Shown in pieces: positions 8,670-18,500 of a stretch of 64,000 bases of DNA. The stretch is from Maritimibacter fusiformis. Its GTDB lineage: Bacteria > Pseudomonadota > Alphaproteobacteria > Rhodobacterales > Rhodobacteraceae. Each line of letters opens with the position of its first letter. Positions within the stretch are counted from its first letter, which is position 1. Below the pieces are notes generated by a model. The model did not search any database, was not told where the DNA came from, and saw nothing but the letters and a program-made list of their open reading frames with translations. Both the position numbers and the translations under genes were made by a program. The stretch is taken from the NCBI RefSeq assembly GCF_008086115.1, contig NZ_VSIY01000015.1, positions 310,001-374,000 of the forward strand. The letters are read 5' to 3'.

Positions 8670-9601
8670 TTTCCGCGCTCCATCAGGATTTCAACGTGCA
8701 GGGCCACGCTCTCGGCCAAGGCTTCCAGATCATATCCGCCCTCGAGCGTCGAGACCACCCGCCCGTCGCAGACGTCATCCGCCAGATCGCAGATCCGGTG
8801 CGTCAGCCAGCCGAAATCCTCGGTCTGCCAGTGCAGCCCGGCCAGTGGGTCGCGGGCATGGGCGTCGAACCCCGCCGAGACCACGATCAACTCCGGCCGG
8901 AATTCCGAGATCCAGGGCAGGATGCTGCCCTCCCACTCGGCCCGCATCCGCTCGCCGCCCGACCCTTCGGACAGCGGCACGTTCAGGATCTGCTCATAGG
9001 CGCCCTTCTCATGCGCGCCGCCGGTGCCGGGATAAAGCGGCATCTGGTGCGACGAGGCAAAGCGCGCCCGGCTTTCGTTCCACAGCACGTCCTGGGTGCC
9101 GTTGCCGTGATGCACGTCGAAATCCAGCACCGCCACCCGGTCAAGCCCCTGAACGTCCAGCGCATGCAGCGCCGCGATGGCGGCATTGGAGAACAGACAG
9201 AACCCCATCGGGCGGGCACGTTCCGCATGATGCCCAGGCGGGCGGCAGGCAACGAAGGCATTGCCGGCCTCGCCCGTCAGCACCGCATCCACCGCCGCGA
9301 CCGCACCACCCACCGCGCGATAGGCGGCGGTGAGCGAGCCGGGCGACATCGAGGTGTCCGGGTCGATCTGGGTCAGACCCTCGGCCGGCGCGCTGGCGCG
9401 GATGCGGTCGAGATGCACCTTGGGATGGGCGCGACGGATATCGGCCTCGTCGCCCAGCGGTGCCTCGCGCCGGTCGAGCGTGGCAAAGCCCGGCGCGGCC
9501 AGTGCGGCGTCGATGGCTTTCAGTCGGGCCACCTGCTCCGGGTGGCCGGGAGGGTTGATGTGGTCGAGGCAGTCGGGGTGGGTGAAGAGCGCTGTTGTCA
9601 T
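8666..9601 (-). CDS. histone deacetylase family protein (acetylpolyamine amidohydrolase-like)
   Basis: Zinc-dependent deacetylase fold; bacterial members remove acetyl groups from polyamines, acetoin-pathway enzymes or other small substrates. The active-site series is intact: CRPPGHHAE (paired His), the zinc-binding DFDVHHGNGTQ, SAGFDAHARDPL and the terminal LEGGYD. The 311 residues are the normal length. It is the first gene of the xseB-ispA-dxs operon, a conserved alphaproteobacterial neighbourhood that gives no clear hint of substrate. Start ATG at 9601. Confidence 0.92.
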   Translation of the reverse strand: MTTALFTHPDCLDHINPPGHPEQVARLKAIDAALAAPGFATLDRREAPLGDEADIRRAHPKVHLDRIRASAPAEGLTQIDPDTSMSPGSLTAAYRAVGGAVAAVDAVLTGEAGNAFVACRPPGHHAERARPMGFCLFSNAAIAALHALDVQGLDRVAVLDFDVHHGNGTQDVLWNESRARFASSHQMPLYPGTGGAHEKGAYEQILNVPLSEGSGGERMRAEWEGSILPWISEFRPELIVVSAGFDAHARDPLAGLHWQTEDFGWLTHRICDLADDVCDGRVVSTLEGGYDLEALAESVALHVEILMERGK

Positions 9602-9685
9602 GGCGCGAATGTGTCCTGTCGGGGCGGCAATGCCAAGGGCGGTTTATCTGTGCGCACGCCAAATCCCGGCGACAGGCTGTCGCGC

Positions 9686-10336
9686 TCAGTCGCCGACCAG
9701 CATGTAGCCCGCGCCGCGCACGGTTTGCAGGTGACGCGGCGACTTCGGGTCACGCTCAAGCTTGCGCCGAAGACGGGTGATCTGCACGTCGACGGCGCGC
9801 GCCTTGGTGGCCAGCCCGGTGCGCCCCAGTTGCGCCACCAGTTCACCACGCCCGACCGGCTCGCCCGCGCGGTTGGCAAGGATGCGCATCAGGTGCACCT
9901 CGGTCGCGGTCAGCCGCACCGGCTCGTCGCCCCGCATCAAGGTGCCGCGGTCCACGTCGAACCGCATTTCGCCCATGGATACGCTCTTGGGGGCGGGTTC
10001 CGCGGGCGGTGGCCGGCGGTCGAGAATCGTGTCGATCCGTGCGCGCAGCGCCGCCGGTTCGAACGGCTTGCGCAGCCCGTCGCCTTCGGGATCGTCGCGC
10101 CCCAACAGCGCCAGCACCGGCGCCCCGCCCGATACATCCAGGTCGTGCGCACCGCCCAGCCCGATGTCGAGCACGATCAGGTCGAACTCGAGCCCGGCCA
10201 GCAGCCGCTTGGCATGCTCCGCGTCGCGCGCCACCGACACCAGGAACCCCTGTTGCCTGAGAAACGCGCGCAACAGTTTGCGCAGCCGTTCATCGCGTTC
10301 GACCAGCAGCAGGTGGGCCGGGGTGTCGGGCATCAT
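9686..10336 (-). CDS. petR: OmpR-family response regulator, PetR-like
   Basis: A 216-residue regulator with a receiver domain (phospho-acceptor Asp57 in LIVLDIGLGG, conserved Lys in GLRKPFEP) and a C-terminal winged helix (LTATEVHLMRILANRAGEPVGR to TVRGAGYML). The first acidic pocket reads VERDE rather than the usual VDDD, so phosphorylation may be weak. It overlaps the upstream MarR-type gene by 4 bases. In Rhodobacter capsulatus petP-petR control cytochrome bc1 genes; the tandem MarR/OmpR arrangement matches that pair, so I use the name with moderate confidence. No petABC genes lie nearby. Confidence 0.8.
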   Translation of the reverse strand: MMPDTPAHLLLVERDERLRKLLRAFLRQQGFLVSVARDAEHAKRLLAGLEFDLIVLDIGLGGAHDLDVSGGAPVLALLGRDDPEGDGLRKPFEPAALRARIDTILDRRPPPAEPAPKSVSMGEMRFDVDRGTLMRGDEPVRLTATEVHLMRILANRAGEPVGRGELVAQLGRTGLATKARAVDVQITRLRRKLERDPKSPRHLQTVRGAGYMLVGD

Positions 10337-10836
10337 TCCTCCGGCCCCATCAGGCGGTTGAAGTGGCGCCGCATGTCCGGGTCCATCATCGCTTCGAGCA
10401 CGGTGCGAAACCCCTGCACCGCGTCCGGGCCGGCGTCGCGATAGGCCAGGCGCATCCGCTCGCGCTGCACATCGGCCAGTTCGCGTTCCAGTTCGACCCC
10501 CTTGTCGGTCAGCGCCAGGTTGCGTTCGCGTTTGTCGCGTGTGCCCACCTTGGCCTCGACCAGCCCATCCTCGATGAGCGTGCGCAGCACCCGGTTCAGC
10601 GATTGCTTGGTCACGCCGAGAATGGAAAGCAGGTTGTTGACCGTGGTATCGGGGCTGCGACGGATGAAATGCAGCGCCCGGTGATGCGCCCGGCCATAGC
10701 CGTGTTTCTGCAGGATGCGATCCGGATCGGCGGTGAAGCCGCGATAGGCGAAGAACATCGCCTCGATTCCGCGCCTGAGTTGCTCGTCGGTCAGAAACAG
10801 CAGGGGCTGCCCGCCCGGCCCGCGTCGTTCGTTCAT
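10333..10836 (-). CDS. petP: MarR-family transcriptional regulator, PetP-like
   Basis: A 167-residue dimeric DNA-binding protein. The winged helix spans about residues 55-110: TTVNNLLSILGVTKQSLNRVLRTLIEDGLVE is the recognition unit and GTRDKRERNLALTDKG the wing, both classic MarR features. It forms an overlapping pair with the PetR-like response regulator and is divergent from ilvE, with several inverted repeats in the 176-bp intergenic region that could be its operators. The identification as PetP rests on the pairing and order, not on a sequence search. Confidence 0.82.
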   Translation of the reverse strand: MNERRGPGGQPLLFLTDEQLRRGIEAMFFAYRGFTADPDRILQKHGYGRAHHRALHFIRRSPDTTVNNLLSILGVTKQSLNRVLRTLIEDGLVEAKVGTRDKRERNLALTDKGVELERELADVQRERMRLAYRDAGPDAVQGFRTVLEAMMDPDMRRHFNRLMGPEE

Positions 10837-10882
10837 TCGGCCGGTCCTCCGGTCATTCGTTTCTGGCTGCGCGATAGCCTGA

Positions 10883-10911
10883 ATTTTATGTCAGCCTTGT
10901 TGACTTTCCAA
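10883..10911 (-). promoter_or_regulatory. sigma-70-type promoter for petP-petR
   Basis: On the minus strand TTGGAA (-35), 17 bases, then TAAAAT (-10, five of six consensus) lie about 45 bp upstream of the petP start. The site overlaps an inverted repeat GTTGA-N11-TCAAC (10899-10919), which could mediate autoregulation. Confidence 0.5.
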
Positions 10912-10930
10912 GACTCAACTGTTAGCGATC

Positions 10931-10945
10931 TGCGAATTTTTCGCA
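10931..10945. promoter_or_regulatory. inverted repeat between petP and ilvE
   Basis: TGCGAA-TTT-TTCGCA is a perfect 6-bp inverted repeat with a three-base spacer, in the divergent region between the MarR-type gene and ilvE. A further TTGCGCAA palindrome and a TTCGCAA half-site follow within 40 bp towards ilvE. Candidate operators; the binder is unknown. Confidence 0.4.
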
Positions 10946-11012
10946 AGATTACGCCCGAAGCGGACCTTTTTGCGCAACTTTCGCAAAGAACGCGTGGCCA
11001 GGAGGTGTGAAG

Positions 11013-11882
11013 ATGGCTGGAGCATACGATGATCGTGACGGCAAGATCTGGGTTGACGGGCAGATGGTCGACTGGCGCGACGCCAAGGTGCATGTCCTGA
11101 CGCACGGGCTGCATTATGCGTCGTCGGTGTTCGAGGGCGAGCGGTGCTACGGCGGCAAGATCTTCAAGTCGCGTGAACACAGCGCCCGCCTGCTGCGCTC
11201 GGGCGAGCTGATCGACATGCCGATCCCGTGGAGAGTCGATCAGATCGAGGCCGCGAAATACGAGGTGCTCGCGGCCAACGGATTCACCGATGCCTATGTG
11301 CGGGCCGTGGCCTTTCGGGGCGCGGGCGACGACATGGGCGTGTCGTCGTCGCGCAACCCGGTCAGGCTGGCGGTGGCGGCCTGGGAATGGGGCAACTACT
11401 ACGGCGACGCCAAGTTCCAGGGCGCCAAGCTCGACATCTCGAAATGGAAACGCCCCAGCCCCGAGACCATTCCCACCGCCGCCAAGGCCGCCGGCCTTTA
11501 CATGATCTGCACCATGTCCAAGCACGCCGCCGAGGCCAAGGGCTGCTCGGATGCACTGTTCATGGATTATCGCGGCTATGTCGCCGAGGCGACCGGGGCC
11601 AACATCTTCTTCGTGAAGGATGGCGAAGTGCATACGCCGATCCCCGACGCGATCCTCAACGGGCTGACCCGCCAGACGGTGATCGGGATGCTCAAGGATC
11701 GCGGCGTCACCGTGCACGAACGTCACATCATGCCCGAAGAGATGGAGGGGTTCGAACAGTGCTGGCTCACCGGCACCGCCGCCGAGGTCACGCCGGTCGG
11801 GCAGATCGGCGACTATCACTTCAAGGTCGGGACGCTGACACGCGAGATTTCCGAGGCCTACGAGGCGCTGGTGCGCGCCTGA
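11013..11882 (+). CDS. ilvE: branched-chain amino acid aminotransferase
   Basis: PLP enzyme (fold type IV) for the last step of Leu, Ile and Val synthesis and their first catabolic step. Landmarks: THGLHYASSVFEGERCY near residue 30, the segment around the PLP Lys (TAAKAAGLYMICTMSK), EATGANIFFV and the terminal LTGTAAEVTPVGQI. The GGAGG at 11001-11005 stands seven bases before ATG 11013, which fixes the start (289 residues) against a GTG two codons earlier. Divergent from petP-petR. Confidence 0.95.
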   Translation: MAGAYDDRDGKIWVDGQMVDWRDAKVHVLTHGLHYASSVFEGERCYGGKIFKSREHSARLLRSGELIDMPIPWRVDQIEAAKYEVLAANGFTDAYVRAVAFRGAGDDMGVSSSRNPVRLAVAAWEWGNYYGDAKFQGAKLDISKWKRPSPETIPTAAKAAGLYMICTMSKHAAEAKGCSDALFMDYRGYVAEATGANIFFVKDGEVHTPIPDAILNGLTRQTVIGMLKDRGVTVHERHIMPEEMEGFEQCWLTGTAAEVTPVGQIGDYHFKVGTLTREISEAYEALVRA

Positions 11883-11951
11883 GGGCGCAGGCTTAACGCT
11901 TTGGCAGGGTCGGTCGGATAATGTCCCCGGAAAGGTTTTCCGGGGGCAGAC

Positions 11952-12374
11952 ATGCCGGCACAGCGCAATAACATTTATCTCATGGCGATCATCGCCTTGG
12001 CGATCCTGCCCAGCGCGGTGGCGCTGTCGTGGTTTCATGTCACCAAGAACCCGAACCTGCGCCCCCTTGGCCTGACGCGCGAGGCGCTGCGTGCCTATAC
12101 CGGCGGTTATGGCGACGGGACCGGCGTCGTGGCGCGCGTGACCGGGGCCGACCTGTCCGGCGACAGGCAGGCTGCCTTGGCGCGTGCGCTGACCAATGCT
12201 TTCGGGGCCAAGGGCGTCGATCTCGAGGTGAAATTCCTGCCCGGAACCGGGCCGCCGGTGGTCAGCTACGTCATCGGCACATCGGTGGTCGGTCCCTATC
12301 CGGCCACGCGCGCCGCCGAAGGGATCGGCGCGGCAGTGGAAGCCTACCGGATGCGCGTGCCGCCGGGTGGCTAG
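11952..12374 (+). CDS. 140-residue protein with one N-terminal membrane segment
   Basis: Unrecognised. Residues about 8-26 ([20 protein letters not shown]) form one transmembrane helix or uncleaved signal, and the rest should be periplasmic. Two Gly/Ala-rich stretches follow ([19 protein letters not shown] and [22 protein letters not shown]). The gene follows ilvE after a 69-bp gap and its stop codon overlaps the stop of convergent queG (shared CTAG). Function unknown; homologues beyond close relatives cannot be judged here. Confidence 0.7.
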   Translation: MPAQRNNIYLMAIIALAILPSAVALSWFHVTKNPNLRPLGLTREALRAYTGGYGDGTGVVARVTGADLSGDRQAALARALTNAFGAKGVDLEVKFLPGTGPPVVSYVIGTSVVGPYPATRAAEGIGAAVEAYRMRVPPGG

Positions 12375-13411
12375 GGTGAGAGCCGCGCCAGCGCCCAGGA
12401 CGCGGCCTCGGCCAGTGTCGGGTCGGGATCGGTCAGCAGCGGGCGAAGCGCCGGGATCAGGGACGGATCGCCGGAATTGCCGATGGCATAGCAGACGTTG
12501 CGCAGAAACCTGTCGCGCCCGACCCGCTTGACCGGCGAGCCTGAGAACATCGCCCGAAACGCCGTGTCGTCCAGCGCGGCAAGCTCTGCCAGCCGGGGCG
12601 CGGTCAGATCGTCGCGCGCGTGATACCGTGCCTCGTGCGCCGCGACCGCGTATTTGTTCCACGGACAGGCGGCCAGGCAATCGTCGCAGCCATAGATGTG
12701 GTTGCCCAGAAACGGGCGCAGGTCTTCGTCCACCGGGCCGTGATGCTCGATGGTCAGGTAGGAAATGCAGCGCCGCGCGTCGAGCTGGAACGGCGCCGGA
12801 AAGGCATCCGTCGGGCAGGCATCTAGGCAGGCGGTGCAACTGCCGCAATTCTCGCGCCCCGGCGCGTCCTCGGGCAGATCGAGCGTCGTGAAGATCGCGC
12901 CCAGGAAAAACCAGTTGCCCAGGTCGCGCGACAACAGGTTGGTGTGCTTGCCCTGCCAGCCCAGCCCGGCGGCCGCCGCCAGCGGTTTTTCCATGACCGG
13001 CGCGGTGTCGACGAAAACCTTGATTTCAGTCTCCGGCCCGGCCGCCTCGATCAGCCAGCGCCCGACCCGCTTGAGCCGATTCTTGACGATGTCGTGGTAG
13101 TCGCGGTTCTGCGCATAGACACTGATCGCGCCACGGTCGCGCCGCGCCGGCACATCGCGCGGATCGTGCTCGGGCGTATAGGGTTCGGCCAGCATGATGA
13201 CCGAGCGCGCCTCGGGCCAAAGCGCCGCCGGATTGCCGCGCCAGTGCATGCGCTCGGCCATCCAGCCCATCTGCCCGTGCCGCCCGGCGCGCACGAAGTC
13301 GTCAAGCCGCCCGGCGATCTCGGGCACCGCATCGGGCCGGGTGATGCCGACCTTGGCGAAGCCTTCCGCAAGGGCCTGGTCGATCAGCGCCTGTTTCAGC
13401 TCATGCGTCAA
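12371..13411 (-). CDS. queG: epoxyqueuosine reductase
   Basis: Cobalamin- and iron-sulfur-dependent enzyme reducing epoxyqueuosine to queuosine in tRNA, the last pathway step. Two four-cysteine ferredoxin motifs are visible: [16 protein letters not shown], and [14 protein letters not shown] together with an upstream Cys in the [13 protein letters not shown] region. A C-terminal HEAT-like tail follows ([23 protein letters not shown]). The best start is a TTG at 13411 whose bases overlap the stop of the upstream GST-like gene (TTGA), giving 346 residues, normal for the family; no ATG fits the frame nearby. Confidence 0.92.
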   Translation of the reverse strand: MTHELKQALIDQALAEGFAKVGITRPDAVPEIAGRLDDFVRAGRHGQMGWMAERMHWRGNPAALWPEARSVIMLAEPYTPEHDPRDVPARRDRGAISVYAQNRDYHDIVKNRLKRVGRWLIEAAGPETEIKVFVDTAPVMEKPLAAAAGLGWQGKHTNLLSRDLGNWFFLGAIFTTLDLPEDAPGRENCGSCTACLDACPTDAFPAPFQLDARRCISYLTIEHHGPVDEDLRPFLGNHIYGCDDCLAACPWNKYAVAAHEARYHARDDLTAPRLAELAALDDTAFRAMFSGSPVKRVGRDRFLRNVCYAIGNSGDPSLIPALRPLLTDPDPTLAEAASWALARLSP

Positions 13412-14073
13412 AAATCGAGGTCCGCGTAATGCGGCGGCGGCGGGAAGCCCGGCACGTGGTCGGCCAGGATCGAGCGGAACGAGGGCCGCGACTTGATCTT
13501 GGAATACCACTCGCGAACATTGGCGTTCCGGTCCCAATCCACGTCCGACACGTAGTCGAGCGCCGACAGATGCGCGGCGGCGGCGAAGTCGGCCAGCGTC
13601 ATGTTGTCCCCCGCCAGCCAGCGCCGCTTGTCCAGAAGCCACCCCATGTAGTCGAGGTGATACTTGATGGCCTTGGCGCCCGCCTTGACGTTGGTGCTGT
13701 CGGGATAGCCCTGACCGGACAGCTTCTTGTTCACCCGTTCGTAAAGCAGATTGGCCGTCACCTCGCGATGGAACTTGTCGTCGAACCAGCCGACCAGCCG
13801 ACGAACTTCATACCGCCCGTCGGCGTCGCGGGGCATCAGCGGCGGCTCGGGATGGCGTTCCTCGATATATTCGCAGATCGCCGCGCTTTCGGTCAGGGTC
13901 TTGGTGCCATAGCGCAGGATCGGCACCTTGCCCGCCGGGTTGCGGCGCAGAAACTCGGCGCCCTTTTCCCAATAGCGTTCTTCGACCAGTTCGACCTCGA
14001 TCTTCTTTTCGGCCAACGACAGCCGGACCTTGCGGCAGAAGGGGGAAAGCTGGAAATGAAACAGGCGGTTCAT
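13408..14073 (-). CDS. fzlA: GST-fold protein, probable FtsZ-associated FzlA
   Basis: A 221-residue glutathione-S-transferase-like protein. The thioredoxin-like N-terminal half has [14 protein letters not shown] and NPAGKVPIL; the helical C-terminal half includes [21 protein letters not shown]. The ending HYADLDF and the overall spacing recall FzlA, which binds FtsZ and links constriction to wall synthesis in Caulobacter, rather than a detoxifying GST. That assignment is from remembered similarity, so an ordinary GST remains possible. It precedes queG, overlapping it by 4 bases, and mtgA, a septum-related glycan polymerase, lies just upstream on the same strand. Confidence 0.75.
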   Translation of the reverse strand: MNRLFHFQLSPFCRKVRLSLAEKKIEVELVEERYWEKGAEFLRRNPAGKVPILRYGTKTLTESAAICEYIEERHPEPPLMPRDADGRYEVRRLVGWFDDKFHREVTANLLYERVNKKLSGQGYPDSTNVKAGAKAIKYHLDYMGWLLDKRRWLAGDNMTLADFAAAAHLSALDYVSDVDWDRNANVREWYSKIKSRPSFRSILADHVPGFPPPPHYADLDF

Positions 14074-14182
14074 GGCACATCACTGCTGGTGGGGTTCCGG
14101 CCCGTAATGGCGCGAAACCCGGCGCGGTTCAATCCTCGTGACTTCGTGTCGGTGGCGCGGGGCGGGTTTCGGCCACCCCGAC

Positions 14183-14914
14183 TCAGGGGGCCGGTTGCGA
14201 AAAACAGGCCGCGCGACCGTCGAGCAGGATGGTCGCGGCGCCGTCGCGGATTGCCGCCGCGCGGCCCTGCACGAATTGCGAGGGGCGGGATGCCGAGCGG
14301 CCCTTGGGGTCGGGCAGAACCGCAGCCAGCCGCGCCGCCTGATCCGCCGACAGCCGGTCCGGCGGGATGCCGAAATAGTGTTGCGCCGCGGCACTGACCC
14401 CGAACACGCCCTCGTCGAACTCGGCCACGTTCAGATAGACCTCGACGATCCGGCGCTTGCTCCAGACCAGTTCGACCACCGGCGTGATCAGCGCCTCCAG
14501 CGCCTTGCGCGCCCAGCTTCGCGCCGGCCAGAGGTAAACATTCTTGACCACTTGTTGCGTCAGGGTCGAGGCGCCCCGGCTTTCGCCGGATTCGATCACC
14601 TGCCGGATCGCGGTCATGTCAAAGCCCCAATGGGTGCAGAAATTCGCGTCCTCCGCCGCCACGACCGACCGCGCCATCACCGGCGCAATCGCGTCGAGAT
14701 CGGTCCAGTCGTGTTTCAGCCCGTCGAGCCGCGCCTTTTCCGACGCCATGTAGAGCGTGGTCGGCGGGTTCACGAAGGCAAACAGCACGACAAGCGCGAA
14801 AACCACGGCGGCAAAGGCCAGCAGCAGCCGCCGCAGCCAGCGCCAGGTCAGGCGCAGCGACGTGGCGACCAGTCTTCGTGTCGCGCTTTTTTTCCGCTTC
14901 GGTTTCTTTGCCAT
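14183..14914 (-). CDS. mtgA: monofunctional peptidoglycan glycosyltransferase
   Basis: Polymerises lipid II into glycan strands at the periplasmic face of the inner membrane. The 243-residue protein has a basic N-terminus, one membrane helix (about residues 27-50, LLLAFAAVVFALVVLFAFV) and the GT51 catalytic motifs: VVAAEDANFCTHWGFD with the catalytic Glu, GASTLTQQVVKN, and KRRIVEVYLNVAEFDEGVFG. No transpeptidase domain follows, as expected for MtgA. I start at ATG 14914 because the upstream in-frame codons lack a ribosome site. Confidence 0.94.
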   Translation of the reverse strand: MAKKPKRKKSATRRLVATSLRLTWRWLRRLLLAFAAVVFALVVLFAFVNPPTTLYMASEKARLDGLKHDWTDLDAIAPVMARSVVAAEDANFCTHWGFDMTAIRQVIESGESRGASTLTQQVVKNVYLWPARSWARKALEALITPVVELVWSKRRIVEVYLNVAEFDEGVFGVSAAAQHYFGIPPDRLSADQAARLAAVLPDPKGRSASRPSQFVQGRAAAIRDGAATILLDGRAACFSQPAP

Positions 14915-15012
14915 GGCAGGTTCAGACCACGGCTCGAATTGGTCGGTCAAGACCCAGATCAAGGCGGAACGCCGGCCGGGACGTTATGATTCATTCACCA
15001 GAGGAGGATGAC

Positions 15013-15519
15013 ATGCCCTATGACAACCTGCCGACCTACGACACCGGGGCATCGGAGACCGGGTGTTGCGCACTGATCGACCCGCGCGCGTGGGATGGGC
15101 TTGACCTGCATTTCGAGGACAGGCTTTTCGTGCGCGCGCGCACCCATGCGGTGTTTCACATGCCGATTGACATGGCGCGGGTGTTCCAGCGCGTCCAGGA
15201 CCACCTGAAGGATGCGGATGCCTTCGATCCGGAGGATTTCCTGGTCCTGTCGAAAGACCTGGGGCCCTGGACATCGGAACACTACTTCGCCGCGACGCGT
15301 GACGTTGCGGACGAAGAAATGGTCCGGCTCAGCGGGGATTTCGTGACCAAGGTGTTCGACGCGCCGTTTTCCGAAGCCGGGGCCTGGCACGACGAAATGA
15401 AGGATATCGCCGCCGAACGCGGCAATCCGGATGGCGACGTGTTCTTTTTCTACACCCTGTGCCCGAAATGCTCCAAGCACTACGGACACAACTACGTCGT
15501 TGGGTTTGCCCAGGTCTGA
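15013..15519 (+). CDS. conserved protein with two cysteine motifs, function unknown
   Basis: A 168-residue soluble protein. It begins MPYDNLPTYDTGASETGCC, with two adjacent cysteines at 18-19, and ends with a CPKCSKHYGHNYVVGF segment, a knuckle-like pair plus histidines. Together these could bind zinc or iron, but this is inference. I recall similar proteins annotated only as hypothetical or predicted hydrolases; no hydrolase signature is visible to me. ATG 15013 follows a GAGGAGGA ribosome site. It sits alone between mtgA (divergent) and gltB (convergent), with a strong hairpin after its stop. Confidence 0.75.
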   Translation: MPYDNLPTYDTGASETGCCALIDPRAWDGLDLHFEDRLFVRARTHAVFHMPIDMARVFQRVQDHLKDADAFDPEDFLVLSKDLGPWTSEHYFAATRDVADEEMVRLSGDFVTKVFDAPFSEAGAWHDEMKDIAAERGNPDGDVFFFYTLCPKCSKHYGHNYVVGFAQV

Positions 15520-15526
15520 CACGCAA

Positions 15527-15552
15527 ACGGGGCGCCATTGCCGGCGCCCCGT
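15527..15552. terminator. 10-bp hairpin between convergent genes
   Basis: ACGGGGCGCC, a six-base loop and GGCGCCCCGT form a perfect 10-bp stem between the unknown gene and convergent gltB. There is no T run on either side, so it is a terminator without the usual tail or a barrier to read-through. Confidence 0.55.
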
Positions 15553-15572
15553 GGTTCGCGAACACCGCCCGC

Positions 15573-18500
15573 TTACTGCGCGGGAATGGCGCTGTCTTGC
15601 GCGCTCAAGGGCACGGGCAGGTGCGGCAGCATCTCCTTTGGGCAGATCTGCAGGAAATTGGCGCGTTCTGTGTCCCAGTCCTGAAGGATCTGGTGCGCCT
15701 TGACGCTGCCGGTCTCGTCGGCATGACGCAGGATCAGATCGCGCAGTTCGGTTTCCCAATGCTCCATGGTCACTGGCACCGTCACCAGCGTTTCGGGGTT
15801 CAGGTAGTCGCCGGCAACGCGGTCGGGGTCGTGGATGTAGGCCATGCCGCCGGTCATGCCCGCGCCGAAGTTCGGACCGACCGAGCCGAGGATCACCGCC
15901 ACGCCGCCGGTCATGTATTCGCAGCCGTTCGAACCGCAGCCTTCGATCACCACCTTCGCGCCCGAGTTTCGCACCGCGAACCGTTCGCCGGCGCGGCCCG
16001 CGGCGAACAGGTGCCCGTCGGTCGCGCCGTATAGGACGGTGTTGCCGATGATGGTGTTTTCGCTGGCCACCAGCGGGCTGGCCATCGGCGGGCGCACCAC
16101 GATGGTGCCGCCCGACAGGCCCTTGCCGACATAGTCGTTGGCGTCGCCCGACACTTCGAGCTTCAGCCCCGGCGCTGCGAAAGCCCCCAGCGACTGCCCG
16201 GCGGAGCCGGTCAGCTTCACCGTCAGATGGTCGGGTTGCAGGCTGTTGCGCATGCCGAAGTTGCGCACGATATGGCTCGAGATGCGTGTGCCGATGGTGC
16301 GGTCGGTGTTGCGCACGGCATATTGAAGCTGCATCTTTTCGCCGTCATTCAGAAAGCGCGCGGCGTCCTTGACGATCTCGGAGTCGAGCGTGTCCAGCAC
16401 CTCGTTGCGCGGGCGGTCGCGGTCGTAGACCACCCTGTCGGCGCCATCGACCGTGACCAGCAGCGGGTTGAGGTCGAGATCGTCGAGATGCGGCGAGCCG
16501 CGGCTGACCTGGCTGAGCAGGTCGGCCCGCCCGATCACCTCGTCCAGCGAGCGCGCGCCGATCGAGGCGAGAATCTCGCGCACTTCGGTGGCATAGAAGG
16601 TGATCAGGTTGACCACCTTGTCGGCCGAGCCGGTAAACTTGGCGCGCAGGTCTTCGTCCTGGGTGCAGACGCCCACCGGGCAGGTGTTGGACTGGCACTG
16701 ACGCACCATGATGCAGCCCATCGCGATCAGCGCGGCGGTGCCGATGCCGTATTCCTCGGCCCCCATCATCGCGGCCATGACGATGTCGCGCCCGGTGCGC
16801 AGACCGCCATCGGTGCGCAGCGTCACCCGGTCGCGCAGGTGGTTCATGCTGAGCACCTGGTGCGCCTCGGTCAGGCCCATTTCCCACGGCAGCCCCGCGA
16901 ACTTGATCGAGGTCGCGGGGCTGGCGCCGGTGCCGCCGTTGTGGCCGGAGATCAGGATCACGTCGGCCTTGGCCTTGGCCACGCCCGCCGCGATGGTCCC
17001 GACGCCCGACGAGGCGACCAGCTTGACCGTCACCTTGGCGCGCGGGTTGATCTGCTTGAGGTCGTAGATCAGTTGCGCGAGGTCTTCGATCGAATAAATG
17101 TCGTGGTGCGGCGGCGGCGAGATCAGCGTCACCCCCTTGGTCGAATGACGCAGCCGCGCGATCAGGTCGGTGACCTTCATCCCCGGAAGCTGCCCGCCCT
17201 CGCCGGGCTTGGCCCCCTGGGCCACCTTGATTTCAAGCTCTTCGCACTGGTTGAGGTATTCCGCCGTCACCCCGAACCGGCCGGACGCGACCTGCTTGAT
17301 CTTGGCCGAGGGGTTGTCACCATTGGGCATCGGCAGGAAATGCGCCGGGTCTTCGCCGCCCTCGCCGGAATCCGACTTGGCGCCGATCCGGTTCATCGCG
17401 ATGTTCAGCGTCATGTGCGCCTCGGGGCTTAGCGCGCCCAGGGACATGCCGGGTGTCACGAACCGTTTGCGAATCGCCGTGATGCTTTCCACCTCTTCGA
17501 TCGGCACCGGTGCGCCCAGAGGCTTGATGTCGAGCATGTCGCGCAGGTGAATCGGCGGGTTGGCCCGCATCTTGGCCGAATACTGCTTCCACAATTCATA
17601 GGAGGCGCGGTCGCAGGCCGATTGCAGCAGGTGCATGTTGGTGGCCTGCCAGGCATGGGTTTCGCCGCCCGTGCGCGCCTTGAAGAAGCCGCCGATGGGC
17701 AGGATGCTGGTGCCCGGATGACGCCAGCCGGCGGTGTGGATTTCCTCCAGTTTCCGCTGGATGCCGCCGATCCCGATGCCGGAGATGCGGCTGATCATGC
17801 CGGGAAAATACTCGTTCACCATCGAACGGCTAAGGCCCACGGCCTCGAAATTCAGCCCGCCGCGATAGGACGAGATTACCGAGATGCCCATCTTGGACAT
17901 GATCTTGAGCAGGCCCTGATCGACCGCCTCGCGGTAGTTGCGCGTCGCCTCGGTCAGGGTCATGTCCAGCAACCCGCGTTCGATCCGGTCGGCCAGGCTG
18001 TCCTCGGCGAGATAGGCGTTGACCACCGTGGCGCCGCTGGCGATCAAGACCGCGAAGTAATGCGGATCAAGGCATTCGGCGGAGCGCACGTTGAGCGAGG
18101 TGAAGGTGCGCAGCCCCTTGCGGGTCAGCCAGGAATGCACAGCACTGGTGGCCAGGATCATCGGCATCGGCACCCGGTCGGGCCCCTGTTTCATGTCGCT
18201 CAGAACGATGTGACCGGCGCCCGAGCGCACCGCTTCCTCGGCGTCCGCCCGGATCCGGGCCAGCGCATCGGCCAGCGCGTGCGGATCGTCGCCAACCGGG
18301 AAGGTGCAGTCGATTTCCGCCATCGCCGCGTTGAAATGCCGGGTCAGCTCGTCGAACTGGGCGTTGCCGACGAAGGGGCTGTCCAGCACCAGGATATCGG
18401 ACTGGCTGCCGGCATCGTCGAGCACGTTCTTGAGGTTGCCGAACCGGGTCTTGAGGCTCATCACCCGGTATTCGCGCAGGCTGTCGATCGGCGGATTCGT

